Notes: a model not told the origin generated them from the sequence alone. Counted from the stretch's first letter, positions 10,301-23,823 are shown. The stretch is DNA of 64,000 bases from Rhynchopus euleeides (GCA_963210315.1 OY723290.1:992001-1056000); one strand, 5' to 3'. A program made the numbers and translations.

Positions 10301-10527
10301 TTGCTCTTGCTCTTGTTGCTGCTCTTGCTCTTGCTCTTGCTGCGGCTCTTGCTCTTCCGGTACCGGCTGCTACGGCTCGTCTTGCCGGAGCTGCTGCCCC
10401 CATACTTGCTGCCGTACTTGCTCTTGTAGTAGTTCCCACGGCTCGCAGACCTCGACTTCGAGTAGTAGGCATCGGCACAGCAGGCCATCATCGCCACCAG
10501 CAGCAGCGACGTCAAAAGGCGCGTCAT
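7392..10527 (-). CDS. Secreted mucin-like surface protein with two homologous modules; frame break at ~9618
   Basis: It starts at 10527 with a signal peptide (MTRLLTSLLLVAMMACCADA). Next is a Ser/Lys/Tyr/Gly-rich basic segment and an Asn run. Two homologous ~135-residue modules follow, both with 'AWV-x-G', 'GWTN', 'FPYKTSREGLH' and paired cysteines. A long Pro/Thr/Gly repeat comes after (units like 'TPTPQGPSTLAPGA', about 8180-9200), and then a cysteine-rich C-terminal region. The modules resemble surface domains with the pattern 'AGAEKC...G...LP...GEY'. The reading frame changes between modules: after the Cys codon at 9621-9619, one base (about 9618) must be skipped to continue into 'EAWVQGKK'. 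This is either a real frameshift, a sequencing indel or an unrecognised splice. The intact length would be about 1040 residues. The Thr-rich repeat suggests O-glycosylation. Confidence 0.7.
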
Positions 10528-10707
10528 CGTGACGAGCCTCCTCCACCCACGGCACAGGTCTTGCCTCTGCCGCTGCCTGACTGTTTGTCAATGTGTATGT
10601 GCGAAAGCACCTGACAGGTTGTGGTGGTGTGTGGTGCCGTGTCCTGTGAGTGTAATGGTGTTGTGCTAAGATATGAGGAGCTGTGTGCGAAACAGCAGGC
10701 CATTCAC
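10528..10707. other. Upstream region of the mucin-like gene
   Basis: About 180 bases lie between the start codon and the first shared module. No motif was recognised. Confidence 0.3.
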
Positions 10708-10796
10708 ACCATTTCAGAAAGCGGTTAGAAAGAATGTGCTCATGGTCGGAGACTCACTCTGGTGCCAGCACTGACAGGGGTATGTTGTCATCCTGC
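10708..10796 (+). repeat. Partial module e
   Basis: This is the first 89 bases of module e ('accatttcagaaagcggtta' onward to 'gtcatcctgc'). It then diverges where other copies continue 'aatggcaaagcc'. It lies about 180 bases 5' of the mucin-like gene. Confidence 0.8.
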
Positions 10797-11034
10797 CATG
10801 GGTCTTCAAACAGACAGAACCTGAAAGACAAGCCTGTGCCCTGCCTTGTTGCTGTCACATCCTCCGTGACAGAGCAGATGTGTCTGCGCGATCAAGACTA
10901 GAGATTCAGTGCACGTGTAGTCACAGTCTCTGTGCAGAACGCGGTCTTGTGGGTGATGCGGTGTGTGTGTGTGTGTTTTGTGTGGGACGTGTGACGATGT
11001 GTCTGGGTGTTTGCGACAGCGTCTGTGCTTCTCT

Positions 11035-11326
11035 GGCGTGTTGTGTGTCAGAAGTCAGGTAGGGTAATGCGTTGGACGTCTCCACAGCTGTGGTTCGGAT
11101 TGGCTGGGGCTGGTCCATACGTTGTCATCATGCACACGAAGCCTTCTTCACACACAACAAACCTTCTCTTCTTCGATCTGCTCTGTGCCACACGCAGTCA
11201 GAGGTGTCCTAAGGTTATTTGTTGCCTATTCGGGCATCGCCACAAGGGCTCCGACTGGGGCGGCATTTTGTGTAAGAGTCATCATTCGTGTGTGTAGACG
11301 AAAGGGACAGGTGACGTGAAGGTGGC
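11035..11326 (+). repeat. Module b, second copy
   Basis: This is a 292-bp copy nearly identical to 2292-2583. The ends are sharp: similarity begins at 'ggcgtgttgtgtgtcag' and stops at 'gtgaaggtggc'. Flanking sequences differ completely, so this behaves as a discrete mobile or recombining unit. No clear target-site duplication was visible. Confidence 0.85.
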
Positions 11327-11999
11327 TTATACTGTCGGTGTACCAACCAAAAATGAACTTGCATCGAACTTGCCAAACGAAGCGACATCAAGGGTCGGGT
11401 GAACTTGTCTTGAACTTCTGACCAAGTGCAGCGTCACCAAGAAGAAGTCTCGGAAGTGACGGGGGTCGGGTGTGGGTGTGGGTTGGGAGGGGGAACCTGT
11501 CTCGATCACGCTACTAGACTTGCCGTTGCAGCTGCTCTGCTGAAATATGCATGTTGCCGACCGACACACACAGGATGACGAGCACCTGTGCAAGAAGTCG
11601 GCATGCGATGCAGGTGCTGCAGCACAGCTGACACAACAAATATCAAACACAATGCGTCTCTACCGCAAGGGTCCTCACCTTACAGGCTGGGGTCCGCCGG
11701 CAGCACGAGGCCCGCGCTGCTCATGGGGGGTGCGGGGGTTGGGGGAAGGGAAGCAGTGCAGCCCGCTTGGCCTTTGGAGGGGCTCGTCACGAGGCACACC
11801 ACAGAAGGGAGGGGACACATCTTGAGATGTGAACACGGGGGTCCCACTCGTGACTTGACGTTGAGCTGAAGGTGGGAAGCAAGATCACAGAGAGAAGACA
11901 ATGAAAAGACTCGACAAAAAAGAGTGGAGAACAACAAAGGATAAGGAAACGAGAGATGGATGCAGACGAGAGGGACAGGCTCTTACAAGAACCTGAGAC
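11327..11999. other. Intergenic, 3' side of beta-tubulin
   Basis: The region carries the presumed 3' UTR of the tubulin gene (its last ~150 bases are A/G-rich on the plus strand). No gene or repeat was recognised. Confidence 0.4.
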
Positions 12000-13403
<1,404 letters not shown>

Positions 13404-13642
13404 TTAGTGGTTGGTGGTGTGTGTGTAGGGGGACGAGATGGTGTCATCAGAAAGAGCAGAAAGAACACTGGAAACAACCTTCAGGGAGGCAGGGCGAGAT
13501 TCGACATGCACTTCAGTGTCAGTGAGTATGTCGGTTTCTCAGTCACACGGCTGTGCCGTCCGAGACTCTAGTCAAATGTGCGAAGTGTTCTCATCACGTG
13601 TGCAACCTCATTAGATCCTCAACTCTTGCAGTGCGTCGCAAG

Positions 13643-13752
13643 TCTCGCGGGACAAAATTCACTTAACGAGCATGAAGAGCTCGGCAGCGACTCAACATCC
13701 TGCTGTGGACACATGTGTGGTCTGCAGTGTCCAGAGGTGTGGGAATGAGAGC
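13643..13752 (+). repeat. Module a, second copy
   Basis: 110 bp nearly identical to 2177-2286 ('tctcgcgggacaaaattcac' onward to 'gaatgagagc'). It lies about 300 bases upstream of the beta-tubulin start. The first copy lies about 160 bases upstream of the gene at 920-2020. Confidence 0.85.
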
Positions 13753-13821
13753 GCTGATGGCTGAATAATGTGAACTGCAGAACAGACCGACACACAGATG
13801 CAGGTCTCGAGGTCTTGCATA

Positions 13822-13882
13822 TGAAAAGCGCCCTCCAAGGCACAAGCAGCCTTGAGGGTGGTATGCCTATGCTTGGTGTGCT
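13822..13882 (+). repeat. Module f with a hairpin
   Basis: 'gaaaagcgccctccaaggca' followed by 'caagcagccttgagggtggt' recurs at 51973-52036. Within it, CCTCCAAGGC can fold back on GCCTTGAGG. Confidence 0.75.
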
Positions 13883-14051
13883 GCAGTGTGGTCTGGGATC
13901 CTGTCTGTGTGTGGGACCTCTGCGGGAAACACGCGTGTCAGTTGGCTGATCCTGCTCTTATGGACTTGATCGGATTCAGCAGCAGGAGGCACTTGTCGGG
14001 CGCCCCTTCTGGAGTCAGTTGTGTCATCATGCACGCACTTTAAAGAGGATG

Positions 14052-14288
14052 GCAGGAGTGCTGTCTGGGCTCGCGGGAGTTGTCTGAAGGCACAGAGTGT
14101 GGTGCCAGCAGGGCTGTGTGCGTCCTGTCCTGATCAAAACAAAGACCGAAGCTGTGCGCGCCACGCAGCTGCACACCATTTCAGAAAGCGGTTAGAAAGA
14201 ATATGCTCATGGTCGGAGACTCACTCTGGTGCCAGCACTGACAGGGGTATGTTGTCATCCTGCAATGGCAAAGCCACGTGCTGTCTTG
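14052..14288 (+). repeat. Modules d and e
   Basis: Module d (14052-14132) is followed by 'tgatcaaaacaaag' and module e (14175-14288). This is the same order as at 2734-2968, 18738-18972 and 48448-48682. Confidence 0.8.
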
Positions 14289-16168
14289 CGCATCATACGC
14301 TGGGCGAGTGGTTGCTTGGAATACCAACGCATGCAGCTTGCAAGAAGAATCCTACAAATGGCAGGGGTGCGAGGGTCGGGTGGGGATGGGCTCAGGGCTT
14401 TGGGGGTTGCTTCACGGGTCTGTGGTGTGTTCTACCGCTTTGGAGCTCCTCGTCCTTCTTAGGGCTGTCCGCCTTTGCCTCGCGTGGCCTGCATGGGCAG
14501 GCGGCGCACATCTTGTGGATAAGGAAAACGTAGAACAGAAAAGAGGGGGGGATGTAATGAGAGAGAGCCTGCTCGCAGCGCTCCCCCCGACAGCAGGTGG
14601 CGTGCGTTGTGTGATGAGAGGCGCTGCCCAAACGAAGCAGTGCAGCAACACCGTCACAGCACACTGCGCCGGAACAGAGCTTCCGAGGCAAGCGGGTGCC
14701 CCTCCCACCCCAATATACTATAAACACAATGGGATGCCGGCAGCATATGCCGGCCTATAAATATAAAGCGAAACGCCAAATCGGAAGAAAGCAAGCAAAT
14801 TATGGCAGCGTGGCATCCAACACAGCCACCGAACCCGGTGGCGTGTGGTGTGTGTGTGCCGGAGAGGAACTGGAGAGGGACACAGGCCAGCCGGTTGACC
14901 GGCGGCGGAACAGAGAGGGACAGGGGCCGACAAAAGGGATTGGGGGCAGTGGGATTGCGTGCGGTTTGCACTTGCATTGCATGCGGGATAAATTTCGGAC
15001 GGCACAGAGAGGGAAGTGCGTCTTTGTGTCTGTGTCTGTGTCCGTATCCTCCGCGTGTATGACATCGAAGCACACATACGCCAAGACAGATGGTATCAAA
15101 ACGGGCCGCACTTCCACACTTGCGACAACTGCTGGGGATGGGGACGGGGATGGACACGGCATCTCGCCGTGCTGTGTGTCTACCGAAAGACACACGCAAC
15201 ACTCGTGTCACACAGCCAGAAAGCCGAACACAGGGACCGCACAGAGGAGAAGAGGGGCAGATGGGAGAGGGCATGGCCTGCCTGGGCCACAAATACACGC
15301 TTGAACATACACGCCACAAGTGACGGACCAGCAGTGGCAGGCGACCCACTCCCACATCGTGCCCCTGTGCGGAGATGCGTGCATAGCCGGCATGACTTCC
15401 AAAGGCACGCTGCAAGAAGAGCAGCAGACAGATTGAATTCAGAAGCGGGTGTGGTTAACGTGGGCACAAGGAACACACCACACCCCAAAACAAAGGCAGG
15501 GGGCCAATCAGCCCTCTTGAAGTTAAGACAACATGGCAAGAAGAGCAGATGCGGTCAGGCGAAGCAGATGCGGTCAGGAGTGCTGACGAAAAGAGGGGGA
15601 CATGGCGGAGGCACCTGGGAGAAGCAAAGGGTTGTGGAGAAAGAGGGGTGGTGGAAAGGGAAGATGCAGGTGCAGATGCAGCAGCACAGGCACAGGCAGA
15701 GAGAAAGAAGGTGTGTCCTTCTCCCCGCCCCTGCCCTGCAACAGCAGCTGTGAATGCGACTGCACTGCCCTCCTCCCCACCCCACTCCATCAAGCACCCC
15801 TGCTCCTCTCACCTCTCTCTGCCCCACTCTCTGTCCAGCACAGACACACGCGCAGGGACAGAGAGCAGCGGCAGCAGCAGTGCCACCCGACAAACCAAAC
15901 CCCCTCCTTTTTATACCATATGTGCCTGTTGCATTTTCTTTTCTTTCGTTTAGTTTCGATTGCGACTACCTTGCAACCCCGGACACAATCCGTTTGACGT
16001 GATTGGGGGCTTCGGTTTCTGAAGCAAAAAAGGTTACCCAAACAACAAAGACAAGGAAAGCAGTGCAAAATATACGGATGCGTGCATCGCGGCAAGCCCA
16101 ACACAACTCGAAGATGTGGATGTGCCTGCTTCCGCGCGCACCTCCCTCACTCACATCTGCACTTGCAC
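14289..16168. other. Intergenic, no gene recognised
   Basis: About 1.9 kb of GC-rich to mixed sequence. Long open frames exist on both strands (for example 14654-15415 minus), but their composition is that of chance frames in GC-rich DNA. A short near-repeat, 'agcagatgcggtcagg', occurs twice around 15544-15580. Confidence 0.45.
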
Positions 16169-18512
16169 TTACTGGCACAGCAGCGCCACGTCGTCAATGT
16201 ACGCCGGTGCATCCTCGTCTGCCGACAGCTCCATCTGGCTGATGGCGTCCAGCCCACGCGGCAGGTCCGCCCCGCCGACGTACTTCTTGTCGACGTACAC
16301 CTGGAACTGCGCACTCGCCCAGTCAAACTTCACCGCGAGCCACTGGAAGGTGTTGGTGCGCACCGTGGCACTGGCAGTCGCTGTCCACCCGCTCGACGAC
16401 GTCGTGCTGCGTGTGTTGAAGTACACCCGCCCGTTCGCAGCGTGCACCAGGTGCAGCACCGCACCCGACGACGCCTCCAGCCGCACCCCGACCTGCGTGT
16501 TGTACGACGGGACGCGCACGTACGCGCTGAACAGGGCCGGCTGCAGCGGCCCCACAGAGTACGCGATGGACTGGCCTGCCTGGGTGAACATCAGCGACCC
16601 GGCACCCGACCTGCGCGTCTGCCTGCTGACCCTCACCCCGTACGCCCCGTTCCCGACCTCTGCGTCCGAGTCGAACCCGAGGGTCACGGTGCGCGAGCAA
16701 CGGCGGCTCCCGGTCGACGGGCCCGGGCCAGGCGCAGGCGGCGGCGGGACGCTCGGGCGCGTGGGCGGCCTGGGTGCGGGGCCCGTCGCAGTCCCCTCCA
16801 CACGCACCTGCACGGAGCACGTCGACGACGTCCCGTCCGACCCGGTGAAGGTGGCCGCCACGACGTACGTCCGCCCCCTCATGCTGCGTGTGGGGGTGAT
16901 GCGCGTCTTCACGACCCCCATGTCGCGCAGCGTCGCCCCAGACCCCGCGCTGCGCTGCACAGCGGACGACGGCACAGTCGTCTCCCCGTACGTCACCCGC
17001 ACCGACCGCGACGGGTCGTACACAACGCTGAAGTCGACATCCCACGCCGACCCCACCGCCAGCGTCGGGGTCTTCCGCGTCGACACAGACGCCATGCACC
17101 GCGGGGCCCTGAAGGTCGCAGAGCACTTGTTGTACAGGAACTCGATTGCCGCGACGTCCCCTGAGCTCAGCCCGTCGCGCTGCCCGATCGACCGCGGCGC
17201 AACAATGGTCGGGCGGTACCCGGTCGCAAACCCGTCCGGCCCGTAGTGCATGATCGACCCGTAGTCGTACTCCCCGAGGTCGTGTGCACGCCCCGAGTTC
17301 TTCGCAAAGTTGTTCTCCACCCCGCGCTGCACCTGCGAGAAATCGACCCGCACGAAGCTGTCGCGGTCCTTGCGCGACTGTTCGTGTGAAAGGCCAAGCG
17401 AGTGACCTGAGTCGGTTGTTACGTGGTCAGCGGCGGTGGTGACGACCACCGGTCCCTGCGCCACGCGTGAACAAACACTGAACCCAAGCAGTGCCTGTCA
17501 CGATTCCCACACACGGTTGTCTGCGGTGAGGAAAAGAGACGCCGTAGCGTCTCTGGAAAAACCTGCCGCTGGTTAGCAACCTGGGGTGCCATCCCCCTAA
17601 GTGTGGGGAGACCCGGTGGCTCATGGTGAGTATCCGGAAGTCCCACGCGGAGTGAGGGCAATTGGCTAGTTTTTACCCTTTGGGAAGACACTTTGGGTAG
17701 TGCACTCCTACGTTTTTCCATCCCTTTCGGACTTCGTCCTGTCCCCCACAATTGCGAGTCCTCATCACGCACCGTGACTTACTGGACCAATCCCCCCAGT
17801 ACGGTTGGATTACACTGGTTGTCCTGTAAAGTCGGACTCAGACACGCATCGGCGGGGGTCAAAGGCCAAGCGAGTGACCCACCTCATGGATGGCTGCCCC
17901 GGTCCCGCACCCGCGCCCCAGCGTGATCTGGTTCACCCTGTAGCGCGTCTGCCCCACGGGGGAGCTGCACCCCTTGCCCGACACAAAACGCAGGTACGGC
18001 CGCGGGCAGCCCGAGTCCGACTGGCACTGCTGGAACCGGAAGCACGTCCGCCCCTCCCAGTGCCGCACCGCAGCCGCCACCCTGCTGTCCGAGTACCCGA
18101 GCGACGAGTCGATCACGTAGTGCACCGTCTCCCCGCGCGGGAACAGCTGCGACGAGCTTGTCAGTGGCGACGCCCCGAGGATCGCGCCTGACCGCGTGCC
18201 TGTCTCCGAATCCGCCTTCTCCTTCTCCTTGTCTCCGTAGCGCGGCACCTGGACGTCACCGACCAGGTCGAACTCGTACTCCCAGTCGGGCTTCTGTTGG
18301 GGCTTGTCTTCTCCGGGGCGCGTCGCGGGATTGGCACCTGTCTTCTCCTGCTTCTCCTTCCCCTTCCCGTAGCGCGGCACCTGCACGTCCCCGATCAGGT
18401 CGAACTCGTACTCCCAGTCGGGCTTCGTCTGCTGCTTCCCGCCCGCAGTGGTGTCAACAGCTACCACCGCAGCTGCTGTGTGCAGCAGCACCACCGCCAT
18501 GACACCCCTCAT
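16169..18512 (-). CDS. Secreted astacin-family (M12A) zinc metalloprotease
   Basis: Two exons, 17879-18512 and 16169-17406, give 623 residues. The start ATG at 18512 opens a signal peptide (MRGVMAVVLLHTAAAVVA). A pro-region holds two copies of 'KPDWEYEFDL-x-GDVQVPRYG'. The catalytic domain carries the full zinc motif HEVGHSLGLSHEQ (HExxHxxGxxH), 'YDYGSIMHYG' with the Met-turn, and 'IGQRDGLSSGD', all classic astacin marks. After a Pro-rich linker, the C-terminal ~170 residues look like a LamG/concanavalin-type jelly roll. The frames join perfectly if 17407-17878 is removed. That insertion splits the zinc motif and is flanked by direct repeats (see separate entry). If it is not spliced, the gene is dead. 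Family call is firm; substrate unknown. Confidence 0.85.
17407..17878 (-). other. 472-bp GT-AG intron-like insertion flanked by an 18-bp direct repeat
   Basis: On the minus strand both edges carry GGTCACTCGCTTGGCCTTT. One copy lies inside the insert start and the other in the downstream exon. Using the only GT in the repeat (GTCACT) and the AG before the second copy (CGACTCAG), removal restores the astacin zinc motif exactly. The insert contains compact hairpins, for example AGAGACGC-TACG-GCGTCTCT. The donor differs from the GTATGY seen in the other introns of this window. This fits an intron created by insertion with target duplication (introner-like), or a disabling insertion. Confidence 0.7.
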
Positions 18513-19544
18513 CGTGTGTTGGATGGTCTTGTTGCTGCGTGCCGTTGCTGCGTGCCTCCTCGGGTCTGTGCACAAGGTGTGTGTGTGTTTGTGAATCTGT
18601 GCGTGTGGGTGGGTAGGTAGTTGCGGGTGCTTGAGTGTCACAGCCTCTCACCGGGGGTCTGGTGGTCTGCTCCCCCACTGTACCAGGAGGGCAACCGTGG
18701 AGTATATCCGGTTGGTGTCGTGTTGCCTTGTATCACCGCAGGAGTGCTGTCTGGGCTCGCGGGAGTTGTCTGAAGGCACAGAGTGTGGTGCCAGCAGGGC
18801 TGTGTGCGTCCTGTCCTGATCAAAACGAAGGGAGAAGCTATGCGCCACACAGCTGCAAACCATTTCAGAAAGCGGTTAGAAAGAATGTGCTCATGGTCGG
18901 AGACTCACTCTGGTGCCAGCACTGACAGGGGTATGTTGTCATCCTGCAATGGCAAAGCCACGTGCTGTCTTGTACAGCACACCACATGCTACCCTTCACA
19001 TCACACGCAGTCAGAGGTGTCCTAAGGTTATTTGTTGCCTATTCGGGCATCGCCACAAGGGCTCCGACTGGGGCGGCATTTTGTATAAGAGTCATCATTC
19101 GTGTGTGTGGACGAAAGGGACAGGTGACGTGAAGGTGGCAGGTGTGCACACAATACACACATGCTGTTCTCACCGGGGGTCTGGTGGTCTGCTCCCCCAC
19201 TGTACCAGGAGGGCAACCGTGGAGTATATCCGGTTTGATTTTCATTCTACACCTCTGCCAGAGGCCTTCGCTCAGAGACATGCCGGTGTGACACACAGTG
19301 CCACACCGTGAAGGCCCCACTGTCCATTCACCTGAGAGTCTAAGGAACTGTTAACCCCCCTCCCGACTTGTGTGATGTGAAATCCTGTGAGTCGCAAGTC
19401 TTCGTGAGCCATCTGTCGCCAGCAAAGTCAAAAATAAGACTGCACATCACCGGGTTTTCTTTCCTGGGCACAATGTCCCGCGACGCATGGTCGTACGATC
19501 ATCAGAATCGGGGCTAGAATGTAGAAAGCAATAGAGAGCGGCGA
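18513..19544. other. Intergenic mosaic between astacin and the mL41-like gene
   Basis: Mostly composed of modules c, d, e, b', c (18647-19236). The remainder, 19237-19544, shows nothing recognisable beyond the 3' flank of the mL41-like gene. Confidence 0.5.
18647..19236 (+). repeat. Modules c, d, e, b', c
   Basis: Module c is at 18647-18715, d at 18738-18818, e at 18859-18972 and b' at about 19001-19105. The tail of module b then leads into a second c (19169-19235). Compared with 2613-3100, a short piece between c and d ('cttccccttctc...') is missing. The block lies 135 bases 5' of the astacin start codon. Confidence 0.85.
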
Positions 19545-20270
19545 TCACTTGACGTAGGCCTTGAGGTCCGTGTCCGTCATGTCAGGCATCCTGAACTGCA
19601 GCAGCTGCTCCTGATCGTCATGGAAGTACCTACAGAGTGTGTGGTGTGAACCGTCTTCGAAGACACAAGAACCTTCAGATGTCACAACTCCAAAACTCTG
19701 ACATACCCGTTCCTGTCCCTGTACCCCTTTGTTCTTGGCAACACTTTTCTGTCCGGCCAGATCGGGGTCTGCGTCATTTTGTATTTCTGCGATTGGAGGA
19801 TGGGTGTGGGTAGTGCCGCTGTCCTGACACCTGAGACCTGACACGCACACACGTGAATCTTTTTATATTAGTGTAGACACACACCAAGCACTTGCTCTTG
19901 ATGTGATCTCCACTGGCACACACACACTCCGCTACAATAGGTCCTCCGGTGAAGGGCATACCGTCCGCTTGTCGACACCCCCTGCCTTCTCGTACAACTT
20001 TTGGTACTTCCGCATGTACCGTTCCTCCGGAGAACCACCGAACATGGTTGCCAAATTCTTCGACACCGGCGAAACTGAGTTGTATGTGTCGAAGTCAAAC
20101 TCCTCCTTCATGAAAGTGGGCTGCACCCGCTTATGCCCCTGGTTGAGATCCCCTGTGAAAACAGTCGACATCGGATGCCACGGCTCCGCATCATTCACCC
20201 CGTACATCTCTGTGCCCTGGTTCCACCGCATTCCGTTCATCCGCAGACACAGGCAAGAGCGTCGTAACAT
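19545..20270 (-). CDS. Small protein resembling mitochondrial ribosomal protein mL41
   Basis: Three exons are inferred: 19962-20270, 19707-19786 and 19545-19629, giving 157 residues. Introns are GTATGC...CGCAG and GTATGT...TGTAG, and all phases agree. The C-terminus reads 'QFRMPDMTDTDLKAYVK'. This matches the pattern 'VPDL-x-x-F-x-LKPYV' near the end of mL41 (MRPL41). The N-terminus is basic (MLRRSCLCLRMNG), compatible with mitochondrial import, but the true start or an extra 5' exon is uncertain. ATG at 20240 is an alternative. The rest of the protein is not obviously mL41-like, so this remains tentative. It may be another small mitochondrial protein. Confidence 0.5.
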
Positions 20271-23200
20271 TGTTCCGGTTGGACACCACCCACCCCACCC
20301 ACCCACCTGGTGATAAACGGTCAACGGGGGTTGCAGCAACAGAGCAAGCTGCGAAGTGCATGAGCTTGAGCACGGGTGGGGTGGGGGCGGGGGTGAGTGG
20401 GTCTACCCGCAGCACGTGCATGTTTGTATTTATGCGCCTTGTCGGCTGTCGCCCATCTGCATGTGCTTTCCAGCAACGACAAAAGCCAGGGATTCTACAA
20501 GACCCCTCGAATGCCTTTTTTGTCCTTGCTAGGGTAGCGGGGCCTTGAGGTGGGTGTGGTGCGGGAGACACGGTCCCTTCGCACCCAACAACCAGGCCCA
20601 TACACAGGGCTAGCTAGGATACTCTCGACACTTCCGGCACACTGCCCAGCAACGGCTGGCGGAACAGAGGCACCGCGATGAAAAAACCCCCCCCTCCACC
20701 CCTCCCCCTGCAGAGATCTAGCGCAGTCGGTTTCCCATTCTGATTCGGTCTTCTGAAATCCCAGCCAGGGTGCCCTTGGCACTTCTATGGGTTGCACTGC
20801 CCTTTGTTTCTCGACTCATCCTGCTCTTTTCAAAGACAGCACTTAGGGGGTGCTTTGGCACGCGAGTGCTTTGGGCAGCCCCTCCTGACCCTGTCGTGAG
20901 GAGGCCAGACATTCATGCGGCTGCTCCTGGTTTCGACTCACTGTGCGCCTCGCCAAGGGGTCTGTATATTTGAATGGAACCACACTTCTGGCTCTTCACC
21001 TTGTCAGGGTCGAAAAAAGCTTACGAACCCGGAAGACATGGCGAAAAGGGGGATACAGAAGGTGTCCGCTTTGCCTTGGCTGCACAAACACCACACAATC
21101 ACGAAAGAGGCCATTGTTGATTCCTTTTTTAGACCCGCGTATGTTGCCACCGTAATGCGACATGGCAGCCAGAATGCATCACACTGGACAACATATCTTA
21201 AATATTCTTCTCCGCAATCGCGGCTTGGCTGCTGCACGCCAGCCTTTCGGTTATCGATATGAAGAAGAGAGAGAGGGCTGGCAAGAACAACGAAAATTCA
21301 CGGCGCCTGCTTCCTATGCAGAAGCGGTTGCCGGGTCGGGAGAGCGCACCTGCAGGTGCGGTGGTGTCTTGCGCGGCACAAGTTTCTCAGAGATGTCTCA
21401 CAAAGGCAACCCGAGCTAGAACAATAAGCGAGACCCACCAACGAACAACGCAGGGTGGGTAATACGACACATGATACACCTTTGGCAGAAGAGAGCTGGC
21501 GGGGTCGGGAAAGAGAAGGGTGCACATTCAACACACATCCACACAGCAGGGCAGCCCCAAACAGACTGCCCATACTCAACACGCACCCACGCCCGGTCCA
21601 AAAGAACCAACTCGCCAACACCTACATGATGTATAGTACAGACCGAGACAGAGATAGAGAGGCCCGAAGAGAAGAGACAATGTTCACGCCACACCCAACT
21701 TGGCGAAGCGGAATCACAAGCCGGTCAAGATGTGTTTTTACAGCCCCTCAATAGAATCCCCCACCCTCTTCCCCCCCAAAAAAACGACAAGAAGGCACAA
21801 CTGCATGCCCTCTCCGTCCACGGACCCCACCTGACAGCCCCTTTGGAGGAATCACACAGCAAGAAACAACCATGCCACTCTGAGAGAGACGAATATTGAA
21901 GTGGGGGGTGGGGGAGGGGGGGGGGGGCGAGATGCGGTTGCACAATAAGTGAATCTGGCTGGCAGTCTTCGGCTTTTGCGGCAACATAAAGTAGAGAATG
22001 TGCTTTTTTTGGGACAATATGCTCACCCACCCGCCCACCCACACACCCCCTCATTTCGCCCCGTTTTTGTTGTGAGAAATCAAAGAGAAAAAACAAGGGG
22101 GATACCGAGCGTGATAACAAAAATAACCATGTGTGATAACAAAGCCAAATTGAACACCCATGCACCCCTCGCTTTGCGCAACATCATGAAAGCTTGGAAA
22201 ACCCCCGAGAAACCCCGTTTCTCGGATGTTTCCAGAAATTTTACATACCGACGATCCGCCCGATAAGTTAAACCACCACCATCCTCCCCCACGTCCTTCA
22301 GAAAACCACACAAGGGGGTGGTGATCTTGGCCTCGCAGCGGCGAAAACAATGCACCCGTAAAGATATTTTGGAGAAGAATACGCTGGGCTTGGGGAACAA
22401 CATGACACACTAAGGACCAACTGCCCCCACCCTCCCCCCCCCCCCCCCACCCCCAACGCCTCTCGACGCCGTTCTATTCTCTGTTCAGCCCGATTTCAAA
22501 CCTTGCGATTTATATAAACTTCCCACCCGTTGCACTCCAACGGAAGTTTTCCGAACTGTGCTGTGGGAGAGCCGTCACTATTTGGCAAAGTTCGGCGTAC
22601 ATTTCATCTATCGACAGAGGGCATGCACGTAGCCCATCGCGAGAACACCCCCACACGCCTGATGATCTGTACTGCAAGGTCTCCGTTGTTAGTATAATAT
22701 CATCAAAAAAATGCACCGTCGCGAAGACCACCCCCCTTATCTCCGTCTGTATTACCCCAGTCTTTCTCAGAATAGGGAAGAATACGGCAAAGAAAGAAGA
22801 GGGAGACACGGGCTACAAAGGGACTCGACACCCCCTCCCCGGCCGCCTCCCATATCACCCAAGCGCGGCAGGTGCCACACAACAGCGACTGTTTGAGCAT
22901 CGCCTCAGGTTTCAAGGCGATGCCGATGCCCAATTCGTTTGTTTTGAGCTCCCAGCCACCGTGATGTGCCATGGACCAGCCACCTTGGGGCGGGAGGTTA
23001 CCTTGCCTTTCCGAAGAGAGGTGTAGCAGCCTCTGTGCCACAGAGGGCTGGGGGGGGAGGGGTCTTCTTCTCAGCAGCCCACCTCTGTTTGCTGGTTAGT
23101 TCACTACTCGCACTCTAGGGTGGGCTGAAGAACAGAGTTGCCAGGTGGAGCAAAAGGAAGCTTGGACCCCATCGCACTCATTTGTGGCTTCTGCCGATTT

Positions 23201-23823
23201 GAAGTTGTGGGTGTGGTTTGGTGTATGTGCGTGTGTGGTTGTCCAGATATTAGAGCGAGGCAAAACCGAGTGCCCCCACCGGAATAGCCCACGTTGTGGT
23301 GTGGAAATCGCATTTCAGTTCACTCAGTGCGCTCAACACGACGACAAAAATCACATGTGAGCCACCATTGAGCGGATTCCGGTATGGTCCATCTTGCGTG
23401 TGGGAGGACTTGCACTGCTGGCAAGCCACACCCGAAAGAGAATAAACATGGGGTCCGTTAAGTCATGTTGCTGGAGGATTTGTGGCGTTTTTTTTGAACC
23501 AAAAAGGCATTGAGTAAGAGATGATTATCAATCCGCGATGTCGCCAGAAAGCATTACTTCAGGTTTTCTCGGCAATCGTTGAGAGGGTGAGATTCCACAA
23601 ATTTTGAGCCTTTGCGACTGCTGAAGTTGTGACTGGCACAAACTGCTGCACTCACACACACGGGATCAGGGCAACCGATGAAGCCACTCTGAACACAGTG
23701 AGAGGCACCGAAATCAACTGGACTGAAAACAGGCCACACACAGGCACACGGAGACACCACATGCGACGAATGGCCCATCCTCGATATCCCATCCCTCTCC
23801 AACAACAGTGGGGGGGGGGGGGG
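20271..23823. other. Gene-poor region, nothing recognised
   Basis: 3.5 kb with no supported gene. Features are long poly-C/G tracts (21908-21926 G-rich, 22434-22452 C-rich, 23808-23822 G-rich) and scattered short open frames without domain signatures. An unrecognised 5' exon of the mL41-like gene could lie near 20.3-20.5 kb. Confidence 0.45.

Noticed and set aside
14654-15753. Overlapping open frames on both strands as possible genes
   Set aside because: No signal peptide, domain or codon bias. Frames of this length occur by chance at this GC content.
17680-17760. Hammerhead-like 'tgatgag...gaaa' in the astacin insertion
   Set aside because: The core cytosine and the required stem order are missing. 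The similarity is limited to a short hairpin followed by GAAA.
17407-17878. Group I or group II self-splicing intron in astacin
   Set aside because: No recognisable catalytic core or maturase. The GT-AG edges and direct repeats fit a spliceosomal, insertion-derived intron better.
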